A program made the position numbers and the translations under genes. Source: Saprospiraceae bacterium (GTDB lineage: Bacteria; Bacteroidota; Bacteroidia; Chitinophagales; Saprospiraceae). Taken from it: a DNA stretch of 55,348 nt. Of this stretch, positions 44,707 through 53,689 are shown in pieces. The stretch's first letter is position 1. Each line of letters opens with the position of its first letter. The stretch lies in contig JAKVCU010000071.1 in assembly GCA_022448955.1 (NCBI GenBank), positions 1 through 55,348 of the forward strand, read 5' to 3'. Below the pieces are notes generated by a model. The model worked only from the letters and a program-made list of their open reading frames with translations, had not been told where the DNA came from and made no database searches.

Positions 44707-45588
44707 ATGAGGCTAAACTTTTTAACTTACTTTTTCCGTTTTTTGCAAAAAAATATTCTTCGAATTTTGAAAAGTACCTTCATAGCAAGGTTCGTTTTGG
44801 GTGCTTGGCTTGGCTTTGCCCCAAACCCGAATACCAATATTATACAGTTTCGGAAAGTCAATTTTTATGTCCTATTCAGTGCTCTTCTTTTGGTAAATCT
44901 TTTTAGCTGTCGTGAAAATGCGGCAGCACCTAGTGCTGTAAAAGAACCGGCAAGCCAGCAAATACTCTCAAAATCTGACACTCAGGAAGAAGTAGATGTA
45001 GATTCTACCTCTGCAGGGTTTTTTGACACCTATGAAAATACGAATCGTAACATTTGGCAGAAGCCAGAAATGATCATTGACCTAATCGGTAATCTAGGAG
45101 GCCGAATTGAAGATAAAACAATTGCTGATATTGGAGCAGGGAAAGGTATCTTTTCTCTGCCATTGACTTTTGAAGCCAAGAAAGTTATTGCCATTGAAAT
45201 TGCGCCAAACTTGATTAAATATTTAAGAGAAAGGAAAGCGCTTGAAATCCCAGAAGATTATCAAGATAAGCTTGAAATTCGATTTGCTGAACCTATGGAT
45301 GCTAAGTTGAAGGATGGCGAGGCAGATGTCGTGCTAATAGTGAATACATTTCCATATTTAGCGGATAAAGTTGCTTATATGAAGAAGCTAAGTAAAGGGC
45401 TTTCGCCAAATGGTAAGGTAATTATAATAGGGTTTAAGAAAAAACGAATTCCAACAGGTCCTCCAGCAGAAATTAAAGTGCCTTTATATCAGGTGGAGGA
45501 TTACCTTGAGCAGGCAGGTTATTCTAACATTCAGAGTAATGATACAGCACTAGACTATCAATATATTGTAATTGCAGATAAAGAATAG
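44707..45588 (+). CDS. class I SAM-dependent methyltransferase with a lipoprotein-like N-terminus
   Basis: From about residue 100 the protein has a class I methyltransferase fold: motif I TIADIGAGKGIFSL, the acidic end of strand 2 VIAIEIAPNL, motif III-like DVVLIVNTFPYL and GLSPNGKVIIIGF. Before it, residues 52-68 form a hydrophobic stretch ending in the lipobox-like LFSC (Cys68), followed by a Ser/Glu-rich linker. The first 50 residues are unusual in sequence, and no ATG lies closer to the hydrophobic stretch. If exported, the domain would lack its usual SAM pool, so it may work from the cytoplasmic side with the hydrophobic segment as an anchor. The substrate is unknown. Confidence 0.78.
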   Translation: MRLNFLTYFFRFLQKNILRILKSTFIARFVLGAWLGFAPNPNTNIIQFRKVNFYVLFSALLLVNLFSCRENAAAPSAVKEPASQQILSKSDTQEEVDVDSTSAGFFDTYENTNRNIWQKPEMIIDLIGNLGGRIEDKTIADIGAGKGIFSLPLTFEAKKVIAIEIAPNLIKYLRERKALEIPEDYQDKLEIRFAEPMDAKLKDGEADVVLIVNTFPYLADKVAYMKKLSKGLSPNGKVIIIGFKKKRIPTGPPAEIKVPLYQVEDYLEQAGYSNIQSNDTALDYQYIVIADKE

Positions 45589-45753
45589 GGGCGTATTTGG
45601 AATTCGTTAATGGGACTTCTTCTGCCGCAGATTCGTTCATGTTTCGTTTAAAGAAGATTCTTGTAGCTACGGCCAAAATCGTAACCTTTGGTTTGCTCTA
45701 AACTAATTATTGACAAAAAATCGGCTGAAAGATCAAATTTTTAAACACCCTCT

Positions 45754-45787
45754 AATCAAAAAGCCGCCCTGAGGCGGCTTTTTGATT
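45754..45787. terminator. bidirectional intrinsic terminator
   Basis: AATCAAAAAGCCGCC and GGCGGCTTTTTGATT form a perfect 15-base stem with a CTGA loop. It serves the convergent methyltransferase and purA genes, with A- and T-runs on both sides. Confidence 0.92.
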
Positions 45788-45791
45788 ATGC

Positions 45792-47078
45792 TTATGCAGT
45801 TGCTACGAGTGCGCGTGTAATTAATTTATTTCTTTCAGGACCGGTTGAAATCATGGTAATAGGCACATTTAATAATTTTTCCAAGGCTTCCACATACGAC
45901 TTCGCCTCTGTAGGCATATCTTCAAAAGTAGTTACATCATCTAAAGAGGCTTTCCATCCAGTGTATGCTTTTAATATAGGAGTGATTTCAACATCACACA
46001 AATCATAAGGGAGCTGCGTATGTTCTTCACCATTAATATTATAAGCAGTTGCTGCTTGTAGTGTTTCTAATTGATTGAGAACATCTATTTTTGTAACCAC
46101 TAATTGGGTTACACCATTGACCATGATTGTATAGTTAAGTTGCGGAATATCAATCCATCCGCATCGGCGTGGGCGGCCTGTAGTAGCGCCGAATTCAGCT
46201 CCTTCTTTGCGAAGAAATTCGCCTTGTTCATCGAACAATTCTGTCGGGAATGGACCGCTACCTACTCTGGTGCAATAAGCTTTTGTGATACCAATTACTT
46301 CACCAATTTGGCTGGGTGCAACGCCTAACCCTACACAAACACCTGCTGTGACTGTATTCGAAGAAGTTACGAAAGGGTAGGTTCCGAAGTCAATATCTAG
46401 CATAGAGCCTTGTGCGCCTTCTGCTAAGATTTTTTTGCCTGCTTTGATTTGCTTGTTAATGAAATATTCTCCATCAACGGTTTTAAGCCCTTTTAATACT
46501 TCAATGGAGGCTAACCATTTTTTTTCTTCTGCTTCAATATCAAAATCTACCTTAGGGTAAAGTCCAGCTAGATGTAAATGCTTTTGTCTTAATGCTTGAT
46601 ATTTTCTTTCAAAGTTTGGACTAGTCAAGTCTCCTACTCTTAGGCCATTTCTACCTGTTTTATCCATATAGGTAGGCCCAATTCCTTTCAAAGTTGAGCC
46701 GATCTTTTCTTTTCCTTTAGCATTTTCCGAAGCAGCGTCTAGATAGCGGTGGGTGGGTAAAATAAGGTGAGCTTTGCGCGATACAAGAAGACGGTCTTTG
46801 TAATCCACTTCAGCTGCTTCAAGCGATTCCAGCTCTTTTTGTAGTGTTATCGGATCGATCACCACTCCATTTCCGATTAGATTGAGTAAGTTAGGTCTGA
46901 ATACACCTGAAGGGATGGTGTGGAGCACATACTTTTTGCCATCGAATTTTAAGGTATGCCCTGCATTGGGGCCTCCTTGAAAACGAGCTACTATATCATA
47001 TTGATTTGCTAGATAATCAACGATTTTGCCTTTTCCTTCATCGCCCCATTGGAGCCCTAAGATAACATCTACAGCCAT
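45792..47078 (-). CDS. purA: adenylosuccinate synthetase
   Basis: This joins IMP and aspartate using GTP, the first committed step to AMP. The N-terminal GTP loop and catalytic Asp are W-GDEGKGK (G12-K18, Asp13), catalytic His41 lies in GGPNAGHTL, and downstream signatures include TLKGIGPTYMDK, AEGAQGSMLDIDFGTYPFVTSSN and GATTGRPRRCGWID. The 428-residue length is normal. It is last in the rel/fur-like/STAS/purA run, with a 189-base gap and its own candidate promoter. Adenylosuccinate synthetase is a known target of (p)ppGpp inhibition in other bacteria, which makes the neighbour interesting. Confidence 0.97.
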   Translation of the reverse strand: MAVDVILGLQWGDEGKGKIVDYLANQYDIVARFQGGPNAGHTLKFDGKKYVLHTIPSGVFRPNLLNLIGNGVVIDPITLQKELESLEAAEVDYKDRLLVSRKAHLILPTHRYLDAASENAKGKEKIGSTLKGIGPTYMDKTGRNGLRVGDLTSPNFERKYQALRQKHLHLAGLYPKVDFDIEAEEKKWLASIEVLKGLKTVDGEYFINKQIKAGKKILAEGAQGSMLDIDFGTYPFVTSSNTVTAGVCVGLGVAPSQIGEVIGITKAYCTRVGSGPFPTELFDEQGEFLRKEGAEFGATTGRPRRCGWIDIPQLNYTIMVNGVTQLVVTKIDVLNQLETLQAATAYNINGEEHTQLPYDLCDVEITPILKAYTGWKASLDDVTTFEDMPTEAKSYVEALEKLLNVPITMISTGPERNKLITRALVATA

Positions 47079-47149
47079 TTATTAAACGTTTCGCTTTTTA
47101 AATTGGATTGGATTCAACCATGAATCCTTTTCATGTCAACCATAAAAAG

Positions 47150-47157
47150 CAAAAGTA
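47150..47157 (-). promoter_or_regulatory. candidate -7 element of purA (TACTTTTG)
   Basis: A match to TAnnTTTG on the minus strand, about 72 bases before the purA ATG. No good -33 element is visible. Confidence 0.35.
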
Positions 47158-47267
47158 AGGATAATAGTGCACTTTTACGGCATTCCGTGAAAAACAAAAA
47201 CCTAAGTGTATAGAATTTACAATTAGGTTTTGGCTTTTTCGCATTGTCATTGATATTTAATCATGCT

Positions 47268-47621
47268 CTAAATACTTTTTAATTTGCTGAAAGCATTGTC
47301 GATGGTCTGTTCTAGAAAGAAGAGTGGTTTTAACTTTGTCATTTCCATCAGATGCATGATTTTTTCGGAGGCATGAGCAATAGCCATATTACCACCTAAC
47401 TGTTCTGCCCTATTCTTTATAGAAATTAAGAAATTAAGTCCTACACTGTTCATGTAATCAATCCTAGAAAGGTCGACAATGAAATTGGGGAAGCCTTCTT
47501 CCATTTTATGATGGACTACTTTCAGAATTCTTTTGTTTTCGTATTCATTCAGTAGATTATCAACTTTAATAATCTGGATATCTTCCTTGTTGGATAGCAA
47601 ATAAGAGTGTTCTTGGCCCAT
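47268..47621 (-). CDS. STAS domain anti-sigma-factor-antagonist-like protein
   Basis: A 117-residue single-domain STAS protein. The pattern FPNFIVDLSRIDYMNSVGLNFLISIKNRAEQLGGNMAIA matches the SpoIIAA/RsbV fold, with a conserved Ser in YMNSVGL at the phosphorylation position. Such proteins bind anti-sigma kinases or act in partner-switching cascades. No kinase, phosphatase or sigma factor is in this window, so its partner is elsewhere. It starts 18 bases after the Fur-like stop and is probably cotranscribed with it. Confidence 0.87.
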   Translation of the reverse strand: MGQEHSYLLSNKEDIQIIKVDNLLNEYENKRILKVVHHKMEEGFPNFIVDLSRIDYMNSVGLNFLISIKNRAEQLGGNMAIAHASEKIMHLMEMTKLKPLFFLEQTIDNAFSKLKSI

Positions 47622-47639
47622 ACGATGATTAAATTGCGC

Positions 47640-48119
47640 TTACTTTTCTTTGTCTTGTGTTCTTGGACAAGCTCCGTCACATTGCCCATATAAATTTAGA
47701 GAGTGATGAGTCACCTTAAACTTTAACAACTCACCCATCATATTTTTAATCTGCTGCACTCGTGGATCACAAAACTCCAGCACTTTTCCACAATCTACAC
47801 ATATCAAATGGTCATGCTGTTTGTATCCATAAGACTTTTCATATTGCGCCAAGTTTTTCCCAAATTGGTGCTTTTTGACCAGATCACAGTTGACCAATAG
47901 TTCTAGGGTATTATATACAGTAGCTCTACTGACTCTATAATTTTGATTTTTCATATGAATATAGAGTGCTTCCGCGTCGAAATGGTCGGTACGCTTATAG
48001 ATTTCTTCTAAAATGGCAAAGCGCTCGGGCGTTTTACGGAAGCTGTTCTTTTCTAGATGAGCAGAAAAGATATTTTTTACATCCTTAAAGACATTATCTT
48101 GCATCCAAACCTCTGACAT
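47640..48119 (-). CDS. Fur family transcriptional regulator
   Basis: The frame opens at 48143. The ATG at 48119 or 48104 is a more natural start; I use 48119. The winged helix ([30 protein letters not shown] ... [13 protein letters not shown]) and the dimerisation domain with metal ligands ([20 protein letters not shown] and the C-terminal CDGAC) identify Fur. Both structural zinc cysteine pairs are present. Whether it senses iron, zinc or peroxide cannot be decided from motifs. It lies between rel and the STAS gene. Confidence 0.92.
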   Translation of the reverse strand: MSEVWMQDNVFKDVKNIFSAHLEKNSFRKTPERFAILEEIYKRTDHFDAEALYIHMKNQNYRVSRATVYNTLELLVNCDLVKKHQFGKNLAQYEKSYGYKQHDHLICVDCGKVLEFCDPRVQQIKNMMGELLKFKVTHHSLNLYGQCDGACPRTQDKEK

Positions 48120-48187
48120 AAACTTGATTCTATTCAAAATCACAAAATAACAATAAAATCATTCTTCAAAGCGACAAGAAAATAAAT

Positions 48188-48214
48188 TTATTCTTATCCG
48201 GCTATTAAGAATAA
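48188..48214 (-). terminator. hairpin after the rel stop codon
   Basis: TTATTCTTA and TAAGAATAA form a 9-base inverted repeat with a 9-base loop, 12 bases after the rel stop on the minus strand and followed by ATTTATTTT. It may partly terminate rel transcripts before the fur-like gene. Confidence 0.45.
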
Positions 48215-48225
48215 GTTTTATTGTT

Positions 48226-50457
48226 TTATTCTAATCTAGTAACAGTTGAAACACTGTTCAAGTTTTGTAAAGATTGAATAGCTACATTCAATTGATCGGT
48301 ATTGGTAACGAGCAAACTGATTAGGCCTTCATAATAGCCTTCATTACCACTAATGGAAAAAGAGCGGATATTCAGTTTAAGGTTAGAGGAAATTTGATTG
48401 GTTAGTCTTTCGATAACACCGGGGCCATCATCCACCCCTGTGATTTTTAGATCAGCTACGAATGTAGAATTGGTTGTACTTGACCATTCTGCTTTCATTA
48501 CTCGATAACCATAATTGGCCATTAGGTTAGTTGCATTTGGGCAGTTTACACGATGTATTTTTAGGCCAGCATTAGCGGTTAAAAATGCAAAGATTTGATC
48601 TCCTTGAACAGGGTTGCAGCAGCTAGCTAGAGTGTATTCAAAGCGTTCTGCAGGTTCCCCATTGATCAATAGGCGAGGCTTTAGATCGTTTTTCTTTCTA
48701 ACTCTTTTAGGTGGTCTAACAACATCTTCGACGGTTTCATTAACTGGCTTTTCTGCTTCGATTTCCACCAGCTGATTTCCATCTGCCTTAAATATTTTGA
48801 AGATATCGGGTATACACAGAGCATCCGTTGCAATGTCGTAGTACAGATCGATGTGCGAAGAATATTTGTAGTGTTTGACTAGTAACTCAATCGCACTTTC
48901 AATGTCTACTTTAAGGTTTTTCAGTTTTCGTTCTAATGCTTCCCTTGAAATGAGTCCTTCCTTTCGCCGCTCCTCTTTCATAGCAGAGCGGATTTTTGAC
49001 TTCGCTTTACCCGTAGTGACCATTTTTAGCCAGTTTTCATTAGGCTTTTGATTTTTATTTGTAAAAATCTGTAATTGATCACCATTTTTCAACTTGTACC
49101 CCATAGGTACCAGTTTGTTATTTACCTTTATAGAGGTACAATGATAGCCTAAGTCAGTATGTATACTAAATGCAAAATCCAATGCAGTTGCACCAAGTGG
49201 AAGGATTTGCATATCGCCTTTTGGCGTATAAACATACACTTCTTCATTAAATAGGTTGTTTGCTCTAAAATCACCGAGGAACTCAACTGCATCACTCTGC
49301 GGATCTTCTAGTATATCGCGAACACTGTCTAACCAGCGTTCATAAACATCTTTTTGTTTGTTGAGGCCTTTATATTTCCAGTGGGCAGCAAATCCTCTTT
49401 CGGCAATTTCGTTCATGCGTTCCGTACGGATTTGCACTTCAACATACCGTCCTTTAGGACCGATTACTGTAGTATGTAGCGATTCATATCCATTGGATTT
49501 GGGCGTTGTAATCCAATCCTTTAATCTTTCTGGGATAGGCGTATGTACATCTGTAACAATAGAGTATACTTGCCAGCACAAAAGTTTTTCCTTTTGAGAA
49601 GGAACATCCAATATAATTCTGATGGCGAATAAGTCATAAATCTCTTCGAAGGGTACCTTTTTGGTTCGAATTTTATTCCAAATAGAATAAATAGATTTAG
49701 GACGACCATATATGCTGATATTGATATCTTCCAGCTCTTCCTTTATCTTTGTTTTGAGCGGTTCGATAAATTGATTTACATATGATTCTCGTTCTCTTTT
49801 AGTTTGTGCTAATTTTTTGGCGATGCCATGATAATTTTCCGGATCAGTAATTTTCATGCATAAATCAAGAAATTCAATTTTGAATTGATATAGCCCTAAC
49901 CGATGAGCTAGTGGCGCATAGATATAACTTGTTTCTGCAGCTATTTTTAGTTGCTTATGTCGTGGCATAGCTCCTAGCGTACGCATATTATGTAGCCGGT
50001 CAGCCATTTTTATAAGCACCACGCGGACATCTTCGATAAGAGTACTCAGCACTTTTCGGAAATTTTCTGCTTGGGGACTATTGCGACTGTAGGCACTATC
50101 CAATTTGGTAAGGCCATCTACAATTTTAGCTACTTTATCATTGAACATGATACGTATTTGCTCTAGGGTCACTTCTGTATCTTCAACAACGTCATGGAGC
50201 AGGGCACAAACAATAGCAGTAGGCCCTAGGCCAATTTCTTCCGCGCATATTTTGGCCACAGCAATGGGATGCATAATGTAAGGTTCTCCAGATTTTCTTC
50301 TTTGCTGAGCATGGGATTCTACCGCTAATTCATAAGCATTACGCAAGTCTATCTTATCTTGATCTGTCATTTTTGACTTGATCGATCTAAGAAGATCCCG
50401 ATAGGCGCTTTGAATTAATTTTTTTTCTTCATTTTTTATCTCTAGTACCTCTGCCAT
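48226..50457 (-). CDS. rel: bifunctional (p)ppGpp synthetase/hydrolase (Rel/SpoT)
   Basis: The 743-residue RSH enzyme has all expected domains. The N-terminal HD hydrolase is intact, with H63 (IMHP), H88-D89 and E92-D93 (LLHDVVEDT). The synthetase follows (GRPKSIYSIWNKI, YDLFAIRIIL, KSNGYESLHTTVIGP, EVQIRTERMNEIAERGFAAHWKYK), then a TGS domain (VYVYTPKGDMQILPLGATALDFAF), a zinc-finger/CC region (LASCCNPVQGD) and a C-terminal ACT domain. Both activities are predicted to be present. It heads the run that includes fur-like, STAS and purA. The preceding 600 bases contain the upstream region of the next divergent block. Confidence 0.96.
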   Translation of the reverse strand: MAEVLEIKNEEKKLIQSAYRDLLRSIKSKMTDQDKIDLRNAYELAVESHAQQRRKSGEPYIMHPIAVAKICAEEIGLGPTAIVCALLHDVVEDTEVTLEQIRIMFNDKVAKIVDGLTKLDSAYSRNSPQAENFRKVLSTLIEDVRVVLIKMADRLHNMRTLGAMPRHKQLKIAAETSYIYAPLAHRLGLYQFKIEFLDLCMKITDPENYHGIAKKLAQTKRERESYVNQFIEPLKTKIKEELEDINISIYGRPKSIYSIWNKIRTKKVPFEEIYDLFAIRIILDVPSQKEKLLCWQVYSIVTDVHTPIPERLKDWITTPKSNGYESLHTTVIGPKGRYVEVQIRTERMNEIAERGFAAHWKYKGLNKQKDVYERWLDSVRDILEDPQSDAVEFLGDFRANNLFNEEVYVYTPKGDMQILPLGATALDFAFSIHTDLGYHCTSIKVNNKLVPMGYKLKNGDQLQIFTNKNQKPNENWLKMVTTGKAKSKIRSAMKEERRKEGLISREALERKLKNLKVDIESAIELLVKHYKYSSHIDLYYDIATDALCIPDIFKIFKADGNQLVEIEAEKPVNETVEDVVRPPKRVRKKNDLKPRLLINGEPAERFEYTLASCCNPVQGDQIFAFLTANAGLKIHRVNCPNATNLMANYGYRVMKAEWSSTTNSTFVADLKITGVDDGPGVIERLTNQISSNLKLNIRSFSISGNEGYYEGLISLLVTNTDQLNVAIQSLQNLNSVSTVTRLE

Positions 50458-51056
50458 AGTCCTGCGTTTTTTCTTATTGCTGGTTGTCAGTTGCTCGTTC
50501 TTTGTTATTACTCGGTTAGTCGTTAAATTACAGCGTACGTAAGCTTTTATACCACTATTAATTATTGACCATTATACAATTAAGTTATTAGCCCTTCTCT
50601 CTTATTTAATCGATCATTGTGGCTGGCCTAAGTTTTTTTCAATAAATTTTAATTGACTGGAAACTTAGTAAAGAGTGAAAATAAAACACACATCTATATT
50701 TATCAATAAATACAGATGATCGCAGATTTTATTTCAACCTCATACCTTAGGCACTATTGGCTTCTTTAATCGATTAGGAAAGGGAAATGTCAAACAAGAG
50801 AAAGACAATTATTGATAATTGTAATGGTTATTTGATAGACTAAAACTCTTTTCTTTAGTAAGGAGTCTTTCCTTTAAGCTTTAATCAAAATTAATAAAAA
50901 ATATCATCAGATGAAATAGGGGAAAGGCTACTTTTTTGCACCTTGATGATTTTATTTTTATTTTTTTGAAACTTTTTTTACTAATTGCAGTGTTTTTAAC
51001 AAAAAAGCCCATATATTTGCATCGCTTTTTCAGAAAGGTAAAAGGCCTTTCTAAAT
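50458..51056. other. AT-rich intergenic region between rel and tRNA-Leu
   Basis: About 600 bases without a gene. It contains the inverted repeat CAATTATTGATAATTG at 50806-50821, and the tRNA promoter near 51012. The rel promoter should lie at its left end, but I see no TAnnTTTG match there. Confidence 0.45.
51012..51019 (+). promoter_or_regulatory. candidate -7 element of tRNA-Leu (TATATTTG)
   Basis: A match to TAnnTTTG 38 bases before the tRNA. A TTG at 50985-50987 gives a 24-base spacer. A hairpin AGAAAGG/CCTTTCT (51032-51052) lies between the promoter and tRNA and may be a processed leader. Confidence 0.45.
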
Positions 51057-51138
51057 GCGGGTGTGGTGAAATTGGTAGACACGCTAGACTTAGGATCTAG
51101 TGCTTCACGGCGTGGGGGTTCGAGTCCCTCCACCCGCA
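51057..51138 (+). tRNA. tRNA-Leu (anticodon UAG)
   Basis: Acceptor arms GCGGGTG and CACCCGC pair over seven bases with discriminator A at 51138. The anticodon stem CTAGA/TCTAG encloses CTTAGGA, giving anticodon TAG, which reads CTN leucine codons. A long variable arm typical of tRNA-Leu separates it from the T arm GGGGGTTCGAGTCCCTC. CCA is not encoded. Confidence 0.95.
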
Positions 51139-51208
51139 CTAATAAAGTGGATATAGGCAAATTGCCTAGAACAATTTGCAATCTTATCTCGTTCTATTTT
51201 CAGAACAG

Positions 51209-51255
51209 AAAATGCACAACCTTTTGAGGCTGGTCCGAAAAGTTGTGCATTTTTT
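51209..51255 (+). terminator. intrinsic terminator between tRNA-Leu and tig
   Basis: AAAATGCACAACCTTTT pairs with AAAAGTTGTGCATTTT (one bulged C) around a 12-base loop, running into a T-tract. It stops tRNA-Leu transcripts only about 25 bases before the trigger factor start. Confidence 0.8.
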
Positions 51256-51278
51256 ATATATACCAAATTACTTCCGAT

Positions 51279-52757
51279 ATGTCTACGATTGTCAGAGAAG
51301 ATATCGACCATCTTAATGCAGTATTAACATTAACCCTTGATAAGAGTGATTACGAAGGCCGCTGGCTAGATGAATTGAAAAGCTACAAAAGTAAAGCTCA
51401 AATGAAGGGTTTCCGTAAAGGAAAAACGCCACTAAGCGTAATTAAAAAGATGTATGGTAAGGCACTTTTGGCTGAAGTAGTCAATGATTTAGTGCAAACA
51501 AAGCTATCTGAATATTTAAAGGAGAAAGACTTAAATATCTTAGGTTATCCAATCTCATCTCTAGATCAAGAGCTGTTTGATTTTGATTTAAAAAGCTTAG
51601 GAGAATACGTTTTTAAATTTGACTTGGGTATGGCTCCTGAGTTTGAGGTGCAAGGCGCTTCAGAAGAAGATAGCTACAGCAAATATGATGTTGTCGTAAG
51701 CGAAGCATCTATTGATGATGAATTAGAAAATGCACGTCGCCAATTAGGTAAACAAGAAGAGGTAGAAGAAAATATTCTTGATAATGATATCATCGAACTA
51801 GAAGTAAAGGAGTTGGATAGTGATAATTTGAAAGAAGGCGGAATATCCAATACTTTTTCTGTTTTGGTGAACGCAATTTCTGATGAAAGCGTAAAACAAA
51901 CACTTTTAAAATCTAAAAAAGGAGATTCACTTAAAGTAAACCTTTTCGAATTAGAAGAAAAAGCAAATGAGGAGTATGTTCGCAATTATTATTTAGGATT
52001 AGACAAAGAAGATACTTCAGATTTTAATGCCGAATTTGAGGCAACAATACAGACTGTTAAACGCCTTGTTCCAGCAGAATTAGATCAAGAGCTTTTTGAC
52101 AAGTTTTTAGGGGAAGGAGAAGTTTCTTCTGAGGAAGAAGCAAGAGAGAAAATTAAGGAAAATATCAAAGGGCATTATGAAAAACAATCGGATGCTTTAT
52201 TGTTCAGAGAGCAGCAAGAAGCTTTAATGGATAAAAACCCGATGGAACTTCCAGAAACATTCTTGAAGAGATGGATCAAAGTATCAAACGAGAATAAAGT
52301 TAGCGATGAACAAGTAGAGAAAGAATTTCCTGAATTCAAAAAAAGCTTACAGTGGTCTTTGATCAGAGGGAAATTGCTTCGCCAGTTTGATATTAAGATT
52401 GAGCAGGAAGATATTCGCAAAAAAATTGCAGAAGAGGTGAGGGGATATCTAGCAGGTCAAAGTTTTGTAAATGAAGATTTTATCAATAATATGGTTGATA
52501 GAATGATGGGGGAAGAAGAGCAAGTAAATAGAGCTGCTGAAAATGCGATTACCGAAAAATTAGCAGAAGTGTTATCAGAAAAGGTAACAATTACGAAGCA
52601 AGAAGTTACTGTAGACGAATTGAATGAGATTATTCGTAAAATCACAAATCCAGAGCCAGAGCCAGAAGTAACATTGCAAACAGGCCTAGAAAATCTAGGT
52701 GATTCGGGTATTGAGGATGCAGAAATAGTGGAAGAATCAAAAGATACGGAGGAATAA
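51279..52757 (+). CDS. tig: trigger factor chaperone
   Basis: A GTG at 51243 is in frame, but it lies inside the terminator hairpin; the ATG at 51279 matches the family start. The ribosome-binding signature GFRKGKTP is at 44-51 and anchors the N-terminal domain (about 1-130) beside the peptide exit tunnel. The middle PPIase-like domain (about 150-240) is weak compared with the E. coli enzyme, and the C-terminal part is rich in charged alpha-helix. At 492 residues it is longer than the E. coli protein and ends in an acidic tail. It folds nascent proteins; the PPIase activity is uncertain here. A hairpin terminator follows. Confidence 0.92.
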   Translation: MSTIVREDIDHLNAVLTLTLDKSDYEGRWLDELKSYKSKAQMKGFRKGKTPLSVIKKMYGKALLAEVVNDLVQTKLSEYLKEKDLNILGYPISSLDQELFDFDLKSLGEYVFKFDLGMAPEFEVQGASEEDSYSKYDVVVSEASIDDELENARRQLGKQEEVEENILDNDIIELEVKELDSDNLKEGGISNTFSVLVNAISDESVKQTLLKSKKGDSLKVNLFELEEKANEEYVRNYYLGLDKEDTSDFNAEFEATIQTVKRLVPAELDQELFDKFLGEGEVSSEEEAREKIKENIKGHYEKQSDALLFREQQEALMDKNPMELPETFLKRWIKVSNENKVSDEQVEKEFPEFKKSLQWSLIRGKLLRQFDIKIEQEDIRKKIAEEVRGYLAGQSFVNEDFINNMVDRMMGEEEQVNRAAENAITEKLAEVLSEKVTITKQEVTVDELNEIIRKITNPEPEPEVTLQTGLENLGDSGIEDAEIVEESKDTEE

Positions 52758-52790
52758 CTTCAGATGAAACAGTACAAAATAAATAAATTG

Positions 52791-52817
52791 AAAGGCCTCC
52801 TTATGGAGGCTTTTTCT
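52791..52817 (+). terminator. intrinsic terminator after tig
   Basis: GCCTCC/GGAGGC with flanking AAAG and TTTTT pairs around a TTAT loop. It lies 34 bases after the tig stop and 40 before the next start. Confidence 0.8.
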
Positions 52818-52855
52818 TTTTGCCCTATCTTTATGATTGTCTTTAAATTAAAAAT

Positions 52856-53665
52856 ATGAGTAAAAGGCCTTTCAACAAACGACCAAGAATAAAGAAAAGA
52901 GTTCCAAAAAGGAATACGCCTTCTAGTTTTCAAAATGAGCCTTCTGAAATAGAAGGTATGCGATTGAATAAGTATATCGCTCATTGTGGTATTTGTTCTC
53001 GCCGTCAAGCTGCTGACTTGATCAAGGAGGGTAAAGTCATGGTTAATGATGAGGTGCAATTGGCTCCCGGTTATCAAGTTCAATTGGATGACGTCATAAA
53101 GTTTGAAGGGGAAGTAGTGCAACCCGAAGAGCAAAAAGTTTATGTGCTGCTGAATAAACCCAAAAATTATATCACTACGCTGAAAGATGAAAAGGGGCGA
53201 AAGACAGTCATGGATATCATCGGAGGGAAAGTAAAGGAGCGCATCTTTCCTGTTGGTCGATTGGATAGGGCAACTACGGGCTTATTATTATTAACTAATG
53301 ACGGAGAATTAGCCCAAAAGCTGGCGCATCCAAGCAATGAAATCAAAAAGGTGTACCAAGTCGAATTAGATCGACCAGTGACAAAGACTGATTTAGATCA
53401 GATTGCCAAGGGATTAGAATTGGAAGATGGATCCGCCCCTGTCGATCAAGTTTATTATTTAAGGGATAAACCTAAAAGTGAGGTCGGTATTGAAATTCAC
53501 ATTGGGCGAAATCGTATCGTCCGTCGTATCTTTGAATCACTAGATTATCAGGTGGTTCGGCTGGATAGAGTTTATTATGCAGGTTTAACGAAAAAGAACC
53601 TGAGCAGAGGCTTTTTTAGGCATTTGAATGACCAAGAAGTGATCATGCTAAAGCATTTCGTATAA
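52856..53665 (+). CDS. pseudouridine synthase, RsuA/RluB family
   Basis: A basic tail of about 34 residues (MSKRPFNKRPRIKKR...) precedes an S4 RNA-binding domain (MRLNKYIAHCGICSRRQAADLIKEGKVMVND) and the catalytic domain. The latter shows VYVLLNKPKNYITT, and the catalytic Asp lies in FPVGRLDRATTGLLLLTNDG, followed by VYQVELDRPV and NRIVRRIFES. It converts uridine to pseudouridine in ribosomal RNA. RluB versus RluE/RluF versus RsuA cannot be decided by motifs alone, so no symbol is given. The last bases are 24 before the methylmalonyl-CoA mutase gene. Confidence 0.93.
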   Translation: MSKRPFNKRPRIKKRVPKRNTPSSFQNEPSEIEGMRLNKYIAHCGICSRRQAADLIKEGKVMVNDEVQLAPGYQVQLDDVIKFEGEVVQPEEQKVYVLLNKPKNYITTLKDEKGRKTVMDIIGGKVKERIFPVGRLDRATTGLLLLTNDGELAQKLAHPSNEIKKVYQVELDRPVTKTDLDQIAKGLELEDGSAPVDQVYYLRDKPKSEVGIEIHIGRNRIVRRIFESLDYQVVRLDRVYYAGLTKKNLSRGFFRHLNDQEVIMLKHFV

Positions 53666-53689
53666 ATTAGGGATTCTAAAAATTGCTTT

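Noticed and set aside
51243-51278. GTG start at 51243 for trigger factor
   Set aside because: It lies in the arm of the terminator hairpin and adds residues that do not fit the family start.
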